The translations under genes and the position numbers were made by a program. Under the pieces are notes generated by a model, which was not told where the DNA came from, made no database searches, and was given only the letters and a program-made list of their open reading frames with translations. 64,000 nt of DNA. It comes from Welwitschia mirabilis. Taxonomy: Eukaryota; Gnetophyta; Gnetopsida; Welwitschiales. The DNA lies in contig JBOZIK010000001.1 in the NCBI GenBank assembly GCA_051453625.1, forward strand, positions 204,533,483 to 204,597,482, written 5' to 3'. Of this stretch, positions 49,912 through 60,742 are shown piece after piece. The first letter of the stretch is position 1; each line of letters opens with the position of its first letter.

Positions 49912-50230
49912 TTGAAAAATATGAAAAGGCATAATATTAACACTTTCTCCTCTATCGATTAAGGATTTATTTATTCTTTTGTTTCCTTCTAAAGTAACAC
50001 TAACTATTTTATCCCTAGATTCTTAAATTTTAGACATTTTTGTAAAACTAAATTGGTAATAGATTAGGTTAGGAATACTTTACTAGGTATAGTTCATTTT
50101 TATTTCCTCCTAATTAGATACTTCCACAACTTAGAATATTTAGGATTCACTTGCAAAATTTTTATAAATGGTAAATTTATGCTTACATTTTGCATTAAGG
50201 ATTTAAAATATTCATTAAATATAGGATTAG
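48800..50230 (-). pseudogene. Inner element aspartic protease and linker relic
   Basis: Minus-strand reading: NQLNRLNTNPIFNEYFKSLM and INLPFIKILQVNPKYSKLW lead into the protease. The active-site region near 49890-49965 reads LIDRGESVNIMPFHIFQ, where the family has an L-D-L-G-A-S-type motif (the catalytic Asp is kept). The flap and C-terminal parts follow: PLGLIKDLVIKIEE, YPIDVFVIEVDHNGFYPLLG and RDFYITTHYIDTR. The protease would cut gag-pol. The part from about 49840 leftward is duplicated at 48880-49150. Confidence 0.85.
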
Positions 50231-51870
50231 TATTCAATCTATTAAGTTAATTGATAGTAGGTTTCTTACCTTTTCTTGAGAAGAATTTTTCTTATTATCA
50301 TTTAAAGAAGAAGGGAAAGTAGGGTTTTCTAAGATTTGGATATCCTCTTTTTGTTTATTATTTTTATCATACTAAAATGTTAATGCCTCTTAGGTAGAAG
50401 GTGTTGTATCATTTCCACTTCTTAGTACAACCTTATAATATGTTTTTACTTCATTAGGATTTTATAAAGGTTGTGTTGCAAGTGATCATTATGGTTTTTG
50501 ATTAGCAAGCATAGTTTTTTATAGAACATTAACAAGATTTTCAATTTTTAGATTTGTTTTTTCTTGAGATTTCTTAACTCATGAATAGAATTTCTAAGTG
50601 GATCATTTTAGTTTTTTGAATTTGATGTGTTTGCTTGACAATTTGAGTTGTTTAATTAGAAGTTTGAGTTATTCATTTGAAAGGTAGCATTATTAAATCT
50701 ATTTCTAAATGGTTCAAAATTAGGATGAAATTTTTTTGAANNNNNNNNNNNNNNNNNNNNNNNNNNNNNNNNNNNNNNNNNNNNNNNNNNNNNNNNNNNN
50801 NNNNNNNNNNNNNNNNNNNNNNNNNNNNNNNNNNNNNNNNNNNNNNNNNNNNNNNTTTGAAGACCTCTGATTAAATGCACACATCTCTTTATAAATCTTT
50901 TTCTAATAGGTTGGTAGTAAAGGATAATATTTTGTTATACAGTAGTTATCTTGATATAAATCATGAGTTGAAATTACAACTACACTTTTTTTAATTTCCA
51001 CCTTTGCATCTAAGATCATTTATGCATATTTTCCTAGTGTTGTAGTAAAATCCTTAATAACATTCATTGGTTCTTTCTCTATTTTCACTTCTTCCTTTTG
51101 TTGTTTAACATATTTAAGGTCTTTTATAATTTAACCTACTATATAATTTTCTTTAGGAGATGGTTTAGGCCATGTCTGACTTACTTAAACTAGTTCTTCT
51201 AATACTTTTCATTTCTTTTTTAATGTGATATTCATTAAATTTCCTCCACATGAAAAATATATAAGTAATTTTGTTTGGATATTAAGTCCACTATAAAAGT
51301 AATCTAATAATTATTTTTGAGTAAAAGTATCTATAGGGTTAGAATGTATGAAAACAAAAAATCTCTCATAAGCGGAGGCATAATCTTCATTAAGTTATTG
51401 TCGAAATCTAGTTACTTCATTTTTTTTTATAGTTATTTCATTCATAAATATTTTTATAAATGCATCTTGAACTTGATTCCATGTTTTAAACTTTTATGTG
51501 GAATAAATTTTAACCATATTTTGGATTTTTCTTTTAAAGTAATTAGAAAAATATCCATATAAGTATGATAATTAATTTATTTTGTACCATTTTCAAAAGT
51601 AAATACCAATTGTTTGATGTTAGCTATATGTTATAAGCTATCTTCATTGTTTTGTCCATTAAAAATAGGATAGGTATTTAAATTTCTTAACATAACATCA
51701 TAATCATAAGGTAGGTCAAAAGAAATTTAGATTTCACATTTCTTATTTGTTATAAGTTTTTTAGGAGTGACATTAGTACTAGGATTTATGAGGATAGTAG
51801 CAGAGATTTCGATAACAATAGGAAAATTAGACAAAGGAACTTATTTTTGTTTTTGCATTGAATTCGACAT
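50230..51870 (-). pseudogene. Inner element gag relic
   Basis: A plausible start ATG is at 51870 (MSNSMQKQK). Blocks follow: LPYDYDVMLRNLNTYPIFNG, SLQHIANIKQLVFTFENGTK (stop at Gln), YMDIFLITLKEKSKIWLKFI, then LNEDYASAYERFFVFIHSNP, LLDYFYSGLNIQTKLLIYFS, and CGGNLMNIT, the conserved capsid C-terminal half of Athila/Tat gag. The end carries VVLRSGNDTTPS, matching the A-I-T-L-R-S-G segment near the gag-protease junction. It would form the particle around the RNA. A 115-N gap is at 50741-50855. Most stops are at Gln codons. Confidence 0.9.
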
Positions 51871-52447
51871 TGTAATAATATGACTTTCTTCTAAACTATC
51901 TTTTGAATTTTTCTTTTGGAAAAATTTGATTCTAAAATAATATATACAAAGAAATCTTCTTGTTGAATTTTTAAATTATTTTGCATACTTGGGTTAAGTT
52001 CATGATGGATCAAACCTTCTCTGATGTTTTCTTTGATAAATAGTTNNNNNNNNNNCTATTTTAGTATACATCATCTCTATGATCATCTAGATAACAACAC
52101 ATATAAAAAACTCAAAAATTAAAGATGTAAAATAAATAGAAACTTGAAATAATATAGATAAAAATAGATAGTCATCTACCTAATCATCTAGATGATAGAA
52201 GGGATGATAAGAAAACCTAAATCTTAAGAAAAGTGAAAAACCTAAGGCACATAGGTCATCGTCATCATGCATTATCTGGATAATAAGGCAGATGATAGAG
52301 TGTTTATTTTAAAATGTAAAATGATAAATATGAAAATAAAAACCTATGTTTATATTGTAATAATATAATGCTATTATAAGTAAATACTTGAACTAAAATC
52401 CAAAGTGCTTACCTAAGCAATGATAATCCCCAAACTCCAAGCAATCA
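51871..52447 (-). other. 5' leader of the inner element
   Basis: Non-coding. It contains two palindromic TCATCTAGATGA-type motifs (about 52083 and 52184-52195) and related degenerate copies (52255-52300) like those in the LTRs of this family. A 10-N gap is at 52046-52055. Confidence 0.5.
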
Positions 52448-52465
52448 TTCCTGGCAATTACATCA
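52448..52465 (-). other. Primer-binding site (tRNA-Asp type) of the inner element
   Basis: The minus strand reads TGATGTAATTGCCAGGAA, three bases inside the 5' LTR end at 52469. Compared with the Athila-type site TGGCGCCGTTGCCGGGGA, nearly all differences are G-to-A or C-to-T. It fixes the element's orientation. Confidence 0.8.
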
Positions 52466-52468
52466 AAA

Positions 52469-54083
52469 TATTATAGTGTGTATTTATGCAAACATTACAT
52501 TCTCCATTAGTATATTTCATAACACAACACACTAATATAGATGCAATGATTTAAATATCGTATTATTCTTGAAGGTATAAGTGAAAAGAAAGAGAATTAA
52601 TTTTGAAAATAGAACACTATGTATCTATAGAGTAGAATGAAATAACAATGCAAATTCACTATCCAAATGAAATGCACATCTAAACTAAATGCAACTTCTA
52701 TAAGATTACCAAATCAATCAATCATTGAGATTGATCCTATATAATCTAGATCAATCAAAAAATCCATTAACAAATTAAGATCAGCCTAAGCAATCAAGTA
52801 GATCAAATAGAATATGAAATAAATGCAAAGTTAATTGAGGAAAGGAAATTCAATGCACCTAAATTAATAATGTCAATCTTAATAAAGGTTTCCCTCATGA
52901 TCTATATCACTAAAGAAGCTGTCACAGAATTAGAAGCAACATAAATTATAAGGAACATACACAAAATAAAGATATAAAAATAAAATCAAAGTTTTAATTA
53001 GAATCAAATCAACATTTGTATTACAAAGTAGCAACACCTCAAAGAAGGATGCATAGCCCAACACCAAGGAAGATGTCTCTCTATAATAATAATGGACGGA
53101 TCTTTAGCTATTTGATCTCATATCACAAGAATTTATAATGTAAATTAAGACAAGAAAGAGTCGAGGGCAGATGGAATATCTATTTACAAAATAAACTCTA
53201 AAAATAGACAAGAAGAATATGCACAGAAAAAATCCTAATANNNNNNNNNNNNNNNNNNNNNNNNNNNNNNNNNNNNNNNNNNNNNNNNNNNNNNNNNNNN
53301 NNNNNNNNNNNNNNNNNNNNNNNNNNNNNNNNNNNNNNNNTAAATTATAAGGAACATACACAAAATAAAAGATATAAAAACAAAAATAGATTTTTAATTA
53401 AAAGTGATTTAACATCCATCTTATAAATAAGTAGCACCTCAATGAAGCATACATAGCCCAATATCAAGGAAGACATCTCTTTAAAACAATAATGAATAGA
53501 CCTATAGAGCTTCGATCTCCTGTCATGAGAAGTTTTGATGCAAATGAAGATAAAAGAATAGTTACGAGAAGAGGAGGTATTTATTACAAAATAAACTCTA
53601 AAATAAAAAAAGACTAATAGACATGTAAACAACCCTAACAATCATGCAAGAAAGTGTAAGATAAATGGATAAAGTTTGGTGAAGCATTTATCTCAACTAT
53701 TATCATACTTGTTGTTCGAACATCATAGGAGATAATTCCACCTCATAAGAGTTTTACATTAGCTACTAAATTGATCTAGTCAGTTTCCTTCTTAGATTAA
53801 GTATTTTTGTCATCTATACAGTTGTCTAGACAATGAGGTAACTAATAGTATTTTATAGAGTTTTCCATGTATTACATTAGCATATTTGTTTTGTGGGATT
53901 TTTCTTTAGATAGGAAACATTGTAATTTTTCTTCAAATTCTTTAAAATGTACTGAAGATTACATGTTTTTGTATTATTTGTCTTAGCTCTCTATTATCAT
54001 TGAAATTCAACATAGGTCTATCTAATTTCCTATAAAACTACTAAAAATATCTTATCAAATACATAGAACTTGGTAGTGCAACA
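52469..54083 (-). repeat. 5' LTR of the inner Athila-like element
   Basis: It ends (plus strand) GTAGTGCAACA at 54083. Its inner end is TATTATAG at 52469, aligned to TGTTGTAA of the other LTR, so the terminal G has decayed. It contains a 100-N gap at 53241-53340 with related flanks (52942-53240 and 53341-53640). Those flanks are only about 75-80% alike, less than at other gaps, so they may be a real internal repeat or the two LTRs mixed in assembly. Confidence 0.8.
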
Positions 54084-56520
54084 AATATAATAGTAAAAGA
54101 AAAATAAAAATAGTAAAACAAACAAACAGAAACACAATTATAAATATCATTCAGGGCTTTTCTAGATCTAGCAAAACATCCTTTGCACATATAAATCTTT
54201 TATACATAACTTCATAATAAAAAGGGGATGATTTGGCTTCACATGTTCTAACATATCCAAGATCCTATAAAACATTCTTTTTATAGAAACATGTTTTATA
54301 TTTGGTCTTATCAAGTCCAAGAGATACCTTCAATCCTAAGATCTTAATTCTTAGCAACATTTTTCTAAAACTGACAACTTTTTAGGTCTATATTGATATT
54401 TTTAAATTTTAATAGGTAAGATCCTAATTTGAACAAGCATTGATGACTCTCCATCAAGGACATAATTATATCACAATATGAGTTTTTCCATTGAAATCGA
54501 TTCTATTAACCCATAGCTTATAGAGCTTCTAATAAGTTAATTATCAAATCATATATAGTGGAACTGTAACTTATATATCTCTAACTATTAGGAAAAAAGC
54601 TTTTATAGGTAGTGTAAGATCAAAAACTAGTGTATCTCATGATATTATGTTACAACTCATACCTCATCAATGACATTAGCTTTTTATTATTTTCTTACAC
54701 CTATCTAACCTTAACAACTCAAAGTTATAATTTTATAAAATTATTCTAACTATAACTTATGATGTTTTCATATGTGGTGGGTCACTTGAAAGCTTAGAAT
54801 TTTATATAGATACTCTCATAAACCTCATTTCTAGAACATGGTACTTTCTTGAATATTCTTAGCATTTATTCTTATTTCATTAATAAGTAAGCCTTAGCCT
54901 TCAGCATTTTCCAAGGCTAACAATATCCTATCTAGTTGTTTAACATGCTTAAAGTTACATTAAGAGCTCTTTCTCAATTTCTTATCATTGCTAGAATATT
55001 TAGAGCATAAATAGCCCTTTGCAATTTTATTGTAACCATGAAACATCATATCCTCTGATGATTACAAGGTTTTTTCTTCATATTTTACTACTATGTAAGC
55101 TCTAATAGTTCTCTTAGAATTTACTCATATTTTGAGTATTTTTTATTTTCTACTTGTAGTTTTGTTACTTAATCATTTTAAAAAAACATAAAATCACTAG
55201 AAAATTAAGCAAACTAATCATATTCTACTTTCAAAACCATTGTCTTTACCTACCTTATTCTTCTAGTAACTCTCCCTTAGGATTTCACATGTGTGTTAGA
55301 GACAAAATGCTATTGTCTCATAGGCAGATTTTTTAAAAAGAATATTTTTGTCTTTTAGGAGCCAAATTCATAGGTTGAATAATATCATCTAATAATGAGA
55401 TTTTTTTGTTTCTAATGTTTAAATATCCCTTCATAAAACATCATTCTAGTAGATAAAAAAATTCAGTGAATAAACTTGTCAAATGCTTTCACTATAGAAT
55501 GTTGACTGTTAGTTTTAATCAATTCATTTTTATAGTTTTTTATCTATTAGATTACATAACAACCATCATTTAGATTGAAATTTAGCACATTCCTAGGGAT
55601 TATTTAAATCATACTTTCTTATCATCATTAGTCGCCAAAAATAGAGATTATACTGTCTACTTCATACTAGATATAGCTCCACTATACTTTACATTGTTTA
55701 AATTTTGGTGTTCAATATATGTACATATGCTAACATATGGTATTAAATTCAATCTCGAAAGACTCCTTAAACATGAGATGTATATAAAGTTTTTTAGCCT
55801 CTAAATTATACCTAACTTGACTATAATTAGCTCCTATAGAGATAATTCTTGTACTTTCGGTTAGCATTATTAGCATATGTGTTTTCTTTAGTCATGACTA
55901 GTCATCATTAATATCCTATTAGTGTTGGTTACTAGTAACATAAGTAAGGTTAATTGAAATATTGGAATCTTTAAGGCTCTTTAATAGAAATAAGCTACAT
56001 TTTTCTAATCTTTGAATTAGTTTTACCTTCTAATCATCTTTTTATTTATTCATCTTTCAAGTATATTTTTAAATGACTTTCATTACCTTCTTTTCTTCAC
56101 ATAAAGATTATTACTAAACAAAAAATTTGGTTAACTGTATATTCATATCATCATTAAAAGATACCAAAATAGTAGGAAAACCTTACTAGAGTTTTACATT
56201 CACATATTAAATCTATTTCTCAGTAAGGAGGCTAAAGGAAAATAACATACATAAATATAAATGCATTATTTCTTAGAAAGAAGGCTAAAGGCCAAGGCAA
56301 TTAATTTCTTATAGGTGATGAAGCTAAAAAATTACTCTTTCTCCATATTCCACATGATTACATACAAATCACTCTAGCATGAATTGACCACTAAAAATAA
56401 AATGTGAGAAGTAAAAGATGGGTATTAGGGCAACCACTATTTGAAGCACAAAAATGAAATGTGTAGCAAAATGACTAATTTTTTCCCCAATATTTAAGTT
56501 GCTCTTTAGCTATTTTTAAG
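54084..56520. other. 5' interior of the CACTA element, right of the nested element
   Basis: No coding domain recognised. By position this is promoter or first-intron DNA of the CACTA transposase gene, separated from TNP2 by the nested retrotransposon. Confidence 0.4.
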
Positions 56521-57884
56521 TCATTCACATATTACTTAAGAAATTTATTAAAAGAAACACCTTAAAACTTAGAATGTTTAAGGTGTCTATGCCTTCAAAA
56601 GAAGTAGGAAGGGCTTTTAAGGCATTTTTCTAAACAAAAGGTTTTAAAAATATTTCCATTATCTCTATTTAAGATGTTATTAAAATAAACACCTTAAAAA
56701 GCTCTATGTTTAAGGTGTTTACTAAAATAAATTCTTTAAAATCCTATATTTCTTATAGTGAGATAGTCCATTCTATATCCTCTTTATAATGTTTAGGCAT
56801 AGAAACTAATCATTTTTCTTGGGAATTAAATAACTTAAGAGATATTAATAGAAATTAGATTTTACTATCTCTTAAAATGCATATTTCAAATATTGATAAA
56901 AAGAGGTTTAAATTCAACATTTAGAATACATGTTTTACTAGAATATTGTCTTTATTATGTGTATGATAAAATATTAAATCTATCCTCCTTATGAAAGTTG
57001 GAATCTTTTTGAAGTATAAAAGCTAGTTCTTCNNNNNNNNNNNNNNNNNNNNNNNNNNNNNNNNNNNNNNNNNNNNNNNNNNNNNNNNNNNNNNNNNNNN
57101 NNNNNNNNNNNNNNNNNNNNNNNNNNNNNNNNAAGGCTAAAGGCCAAGGCAATTAATTTCTTATAGGTGATGAAGCTAAAAAAATTACTCTTTCTCCATA
57201 TTTCACATGGTTACATATAAATCACTCTAGCATGAATTGACCACTAAAAATAAAATGTGAGAAGTAAAAGATGGGTATTATGGCAACCATTGTTTAAACC
57301 ACAAAAATGAAATGTGTAGTAAAATGACTGATTTTTTTCCCCAATATTTAATTTTCTCTTTAACTATTTTTAAGTCATTCACATATTATTTAAGAAATTT
57401 ATTAAAATAAACACCTTAAAACTTGGACTGTTTAAGGTGTCTATGCATTCAAAATAAGTAGGAAGGGATTTTAAGGCATTTTTCTAAACAAAGGTTTTAA
57501 AAATATTTCCATTAGCTCTATTTAAGTTGTTTATTAAAATAAACACCTTAAAAAGCTCTATGTTTAAGGTATTTATTAAAATAAATTCCTTAAAATCCTA
57601 TATTTCTTACAGTGAGATAGTCCATTATATATCCTCTTTATAATGATTAGGCATAGAAACTAACCATTCTTCTTGGGAATTAAATAACTTAAGAGATATT
57701 AATAGAAATTAGGTTTTACTATCTCTTAAAAATGCATATTTTAAATATTGATAAAGAGGTTGAAATTCAACATTTAGAATACATGTTTTACTAGAATATT
57801 ATCTTTATTATGTGTATGATAAAATATTAAATCTATCCTCCTTATGAAAGTTGGAATCTTTTTGAAGTATAAACGCTAGTTCTT
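56281..57884. repeat. Gap-flank duplication at the right end of the CACTA element (~752 bp)
   Basis: 56281-57032 ends at a 100-N gap and is repeated as 57133-57884. Both copies carry the CACTA right end (at 56760 and 57614), the AGA target site and the flanking outer-element linker, so it is one insertion seen twice. Confidence 0.88.
57375..57614. repeat. CACTA right (5') end and subterminal array
   Basis: The end as reverse complement is CACTGTAAGAAATATAGG. Inside it, ACACCTTAAA and TTTAAGGTGTTTA recur in both orientations about every 30-45 bases, a typical subterminal array. Motifs differ from the left end, where GAGGCAT/ATGCCTC forms dominate. Duplicate array at 56530-56760. Confidence 0.8.
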
Positions 57885-58040
57885 CATGATGTTTATATAG
57901 TTGATAATCTTTTAAGAATGGTAGATATTCAAGGATTTCATCTTTATTAAGTTTAACTAAGTTTAATTCTTCCATGAGATTCTTTTCCATTTGATTGGAA
58001 ATGTGTAAGCTTGTATTCATATTTGTAAAGGACATCTTAA
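57618..58040 (-). pseudogene. Outer element protease-RT linker
   Basis: A 75-aa open frame (58035-57808) reads through MEKNLMEELNLVKLNKDEIL and EELAFILQKDSNFHKEDRF. After a stop and frame change comes FQPLYQYLKYAFLRDSK, then NSQEEWLVSMPNHYKEDI and WTI at the CACTA junction. The last blocks match the conserved linker just before RT in Athila/Tat pol (L-K-Y-A-x-L, then the helix ending in I-G-W-T). The pol continuation lies 39.5 kb away at 18147. The start Met is internal to pol. Confidence 0.8.
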
Positions 58041-58049
58041 TAATTCATT

Positions 58050-58660
58050 TCTATAAATAGTTAAAGAATTCAAGATGGATAGACATGGTTTTATTAAGAT
58101 AAGATGAAATTCTTTTAAATTGTTTTCTATCTCTAGAGCTATAAAATCCATTAGATAGAAAAATCTATTTACTTATAGTAAGACATCTTCTGCTATTTTA
58201 TTGAGAATATTACTTGAAAAGTTAGTAATTTACAAAGTTATCCTAGGCTTCATTACTCTTTTTAATATAAGTTCTTTACATAACGTATAAGGAATTATGG
58301 TCAAACTATCTTTAAATCTAATAAGCATTTATTAATCCTCTTGATACAATAATACATGACGTTTTTAAGGAATCAAGGTCTCTAAATTTGGATAAAAGTA
58401 TGACACTTACTTAATAGGCTAGGAAAGCATTCTTGTTAACAATTATTTTTCTCTTTATCATGCATATATCCTTAAATAATTTTTCTTTGAAAGGAACTTA
58501 GTTAATAACATTTAAAAGAGGAATGTTTATTTCAATTCATTAAGGTATTCACATATTCTTCTTCAAGTTCTTTTTTTCCCCCTAAGGATGTAAGGAATTT
58601 AGGAAATGAGATTTTTTTTAGCTCTTAATATTTAAATCTCTTCATGCACTCTTATTTATC
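58050..58660 (-). pseudogene. Outer element aspartic protease relic
   Basis: Minus-strand blocks: EEYVNTLMN, CIKRINKCLLDL, LLDLKDSLTIIPYTLCKELI (58325-58265), where the family has the L-D-L-G-A-S active-site motif. The Asp is kept but the Gly is lost. Then IAEDVLL.VNRFFYLMDFIALEIE and LKEFHLILIKPCLS, the flap and C-terminal strands. Order and spacing match the inner element's protease. Confidence 0.75.
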
Positions 58661-58679
58661 CTTCTTAAGTTCAATAGTT

Positions 58680-59900
58680 ATTTGTAATTAAATATTAGAT
58701 GTAAAAAGTTATTCCTTAGGTGGTTAAAAATTTTGATTTGTTTGGTTACCACTTATAAGTAAGATAGCATTAACTTCTTTAACTTCTCCTTGTTCTTCAA
58801 CTACATTATCACCCTTTGGATCAGGAATATATTAGGCTAAAAGGTTATTGTTTTCCCCTCTTTTATTAAATAAAGTTAACAAGTACATTATAGCTTAAGA
58901 AAGTTATCTTATTTCCTATTATAGAAATTAAAGAGTTTGAGTAGTTTGGTTGATGGTTTTATCTTATATTTTATTGTTGAATAACAAGGTCTATGAATTA
59001 TTTAATAATGTTCTTTAGTAGTGTACTTTAATGTTAACTAGATTCTTATGACGTAGGTGTTTAAATTTTTTAAGAATTTCATGAGAAACAAAGGTTATTT
59101 TGCTATTTTGGGTTATAAGAATCTCCATATGGAAATGATGGTTCTTCTTGTTATTATTCTAAAAAGAGTATTCTAGCTTATATACTATTGACCTACTTAG
59201 GTGTCATACCTTTATAAAGTAAAATAGAAGAATAATAGCATGTTCCATGTTAATGAAAGGTACATATAGCACATATAACCCGATTACTAACTAATTGGGG
59301 TTTAGATTATACAAGGATAATCTCCTAGTGATGAAATATATCTTTTTAGTTAAGTTTATTCTATCACCTAATGTTTATATTTCTCTTTCTTTAGACTTAG
59401 ATGATTGAGATTATTTTCTTAGTTCTATATTTTTAGAAGGTCCTCCACCCCCTTCCCCTAATTGTAGAAACCTATGGATATGTTTTCTAAGGTATACCAT
59501 ACTTCATCTACTTTTGTATATGTGAAATATCTATCATTTATGTACTTTATGTAGTTAATACTTTATCTAAAAATCTTAATAATCTCTAAGATTCAAAACT
59601 ATATTAGGACATTTATTATTTAAGCACTCAAATATTTTATAAAAGGGTTTATTATATTATTAGTGAGCATTCATGAATTTTATCCTTAGATCATTGGTTT
59701 TATATGTTGGAAATTATTTTTTTTCAAAAACGCATCCATGAATTCCCTTGATAATTTAATTAAGTAAGGTTTCAAGTTGATTAAATATGATTTAGCTATT
59801 TTTTAAAGAAAAAAGAAATATTTTCAGCCTAGTAACTTCATCTTAATCTTTTACTATTGAAGTTATAGGTTTTATCTATCTCACGTTCTTATAAAAATAA
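58680..59900 (-). pseudogene. Outer element gag relic
   Basis: Minus-strand blocks: DEVTRLKIFLFSLKN (59850-59800), IKGIHGCVFEKK and FPTYKTNDLRIKFMNAH, the capsid core. Farther on, QPNYSNSLISI, IPDPKGDNVVEEQGEVKEVN and AILLISGNQ (58960-58740) match the gag C-terminus with its A-I-T-L-R-S-G-like end. It is heavily frameshifted and is the same family as the gag at 9900-10425. Confidence 0.7.
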
Positions 59901-60718
59901 TTAAAATATAGGACATAAAATTTAAAAAATAGGTTGTTAATAGAATATTTTATTTCAATTTAGTTAGTATGAGGGGAGAAAAATAAAATGAGAAGACATA
60001 GCTAAACACTTAGATTTCCATAATGATATTAATATTTTCCTAAGTAATCCTTAATATATATAATCTCTATTAGTTTTAAACATGAATAATTTAATTAACA
60101 AGATATTTATGAGGTTTTTAGTTGAAGTTCCACTAGTGTGAAACATTGGTTATGAGTATTCCAAAATAAAGTTAACATCAAAGTTATTTATAAGTGGTTG
60201 GTATACTAGTTATTTATGTCTTTTCTTATGAAGTAGATAAATAATAGATCTAATTTACTGATGCACAAGAAGTTAATATTCATAAAAATAGTTTTATAAT
60301 AAAATGCTAATAAAAATAATTAAAAGAAATAGTGGTAAAATTAATTTTAAAAAATAGTAGAGCAAGTAGAAAGGACTATAGGATTAGTCAATTATAAAGA
60401 ATTATATTATACAAAATAAACAATAGATAAAAAGAAAAGCTACACTAATTTACATGGTGTAGTTAACTAAGAAAATTTTATAAATCCCAAATTTTATGTT
60501 CATATCATAGAGTAACTTATCAATATGAAACTACATAAAGACATTCCACTAATTTTGATAATAGATTAAACATACATATATGAATTAGATGCTCATAATA
60601 CTTACAACACATGTAAAACTCTATATGGATTTTTTGGGAAATAGATTTGAAAATAAAAAACTAAAATGAATTTTCACAAAGGAAGTGGTTTTTGATAATT
60701 TAATAATACTAATTATAA
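59901..60718 (-). other. 5' leader of the outer element
   Basis: Non-coding. It aligns in patches with 10426-11380, best near the primer-binding site and at 60188-60212. Confidence 0.5.
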
Positions 60719-60736
60719 TTACTAGCAATGCTACTA
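60719..60736 (-). other. Primer-binding site (decayed tRNA-Asp type) of the outer element
   Basis: The minus strand reads TAGTAGCATTGCTAGTAA. Against TGGCGCCGTTGCCGGGGA, 9 positions are identical and 7 differ by a transition. Its flanks align with those of the site at 11381-11398. Confidence 0.65.
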
Positions 60737-60742
60737 AGAACT

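Larger units (their letters stand above)
37059..54083 (-). mobile_element. Inner Athila-like Ty3/gypsy retrotransposon (complete, inactive)
   Basis: A full minus-strand layout is visible: 5' LTR (52469-54083), primer-binding site (52448-52465), gag (from ATG at 51870), protease, linker, RT, RNase H, integrase, a 3' extra ORF (39.3-41.3 kb), polypurine tract (38553-38566) and 3' LTR (37059-38552). The extra ORF after integrase, the long LTRs and the tRNA-Asp-type primer site point to the Athila group. It sits inside the CACTA element 5' of TNP2 and is therefore younger than it. Stops at Gln, Arg and Trp positions run throughout. Its 17 kb is inflated by N gaps and duplicated flanks. Confidence 0.88.
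18154..57614 (-). mobile_element. CACTA (En/Spm) DNA transposon, ~39.5 kb with nested insert
   Basis: The left end is TACTATAAGAAATATAAG at 18154 (again at 18619). The right end, as reverse complement, is CACTGTAAGAAATATAGG, finishing at 57614, with an assembly-duplicate CACTATAAGAAATATAGG finishing at 56760. The first C is decayed to T at the left. A 3-bp target duplication AGA (18616-18618 and 57615-57617) matches the superfamily's rule. Subterminal arrays of AAGGTGTTT/GAGGCAT motifs lie inside both ends. Transposase domains on the minus strand lie at 28.7-35.9 kb. Removing the nested Athila element (37059-54083), gaps and duplicated flanks leaves roughly 20 kb, within the size range of plant CACTA elements. 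It is non-autonomous now because the transposase is broken. Confidence 0.88.

Noticed and set aside
37054-54088. Clean 5-bp target-site duplication around the inner Athila-like element
   Set aside because: Flanks are AAAAA and AATAT; three of five positions match, which is not evidence in such AT-rich DNA.
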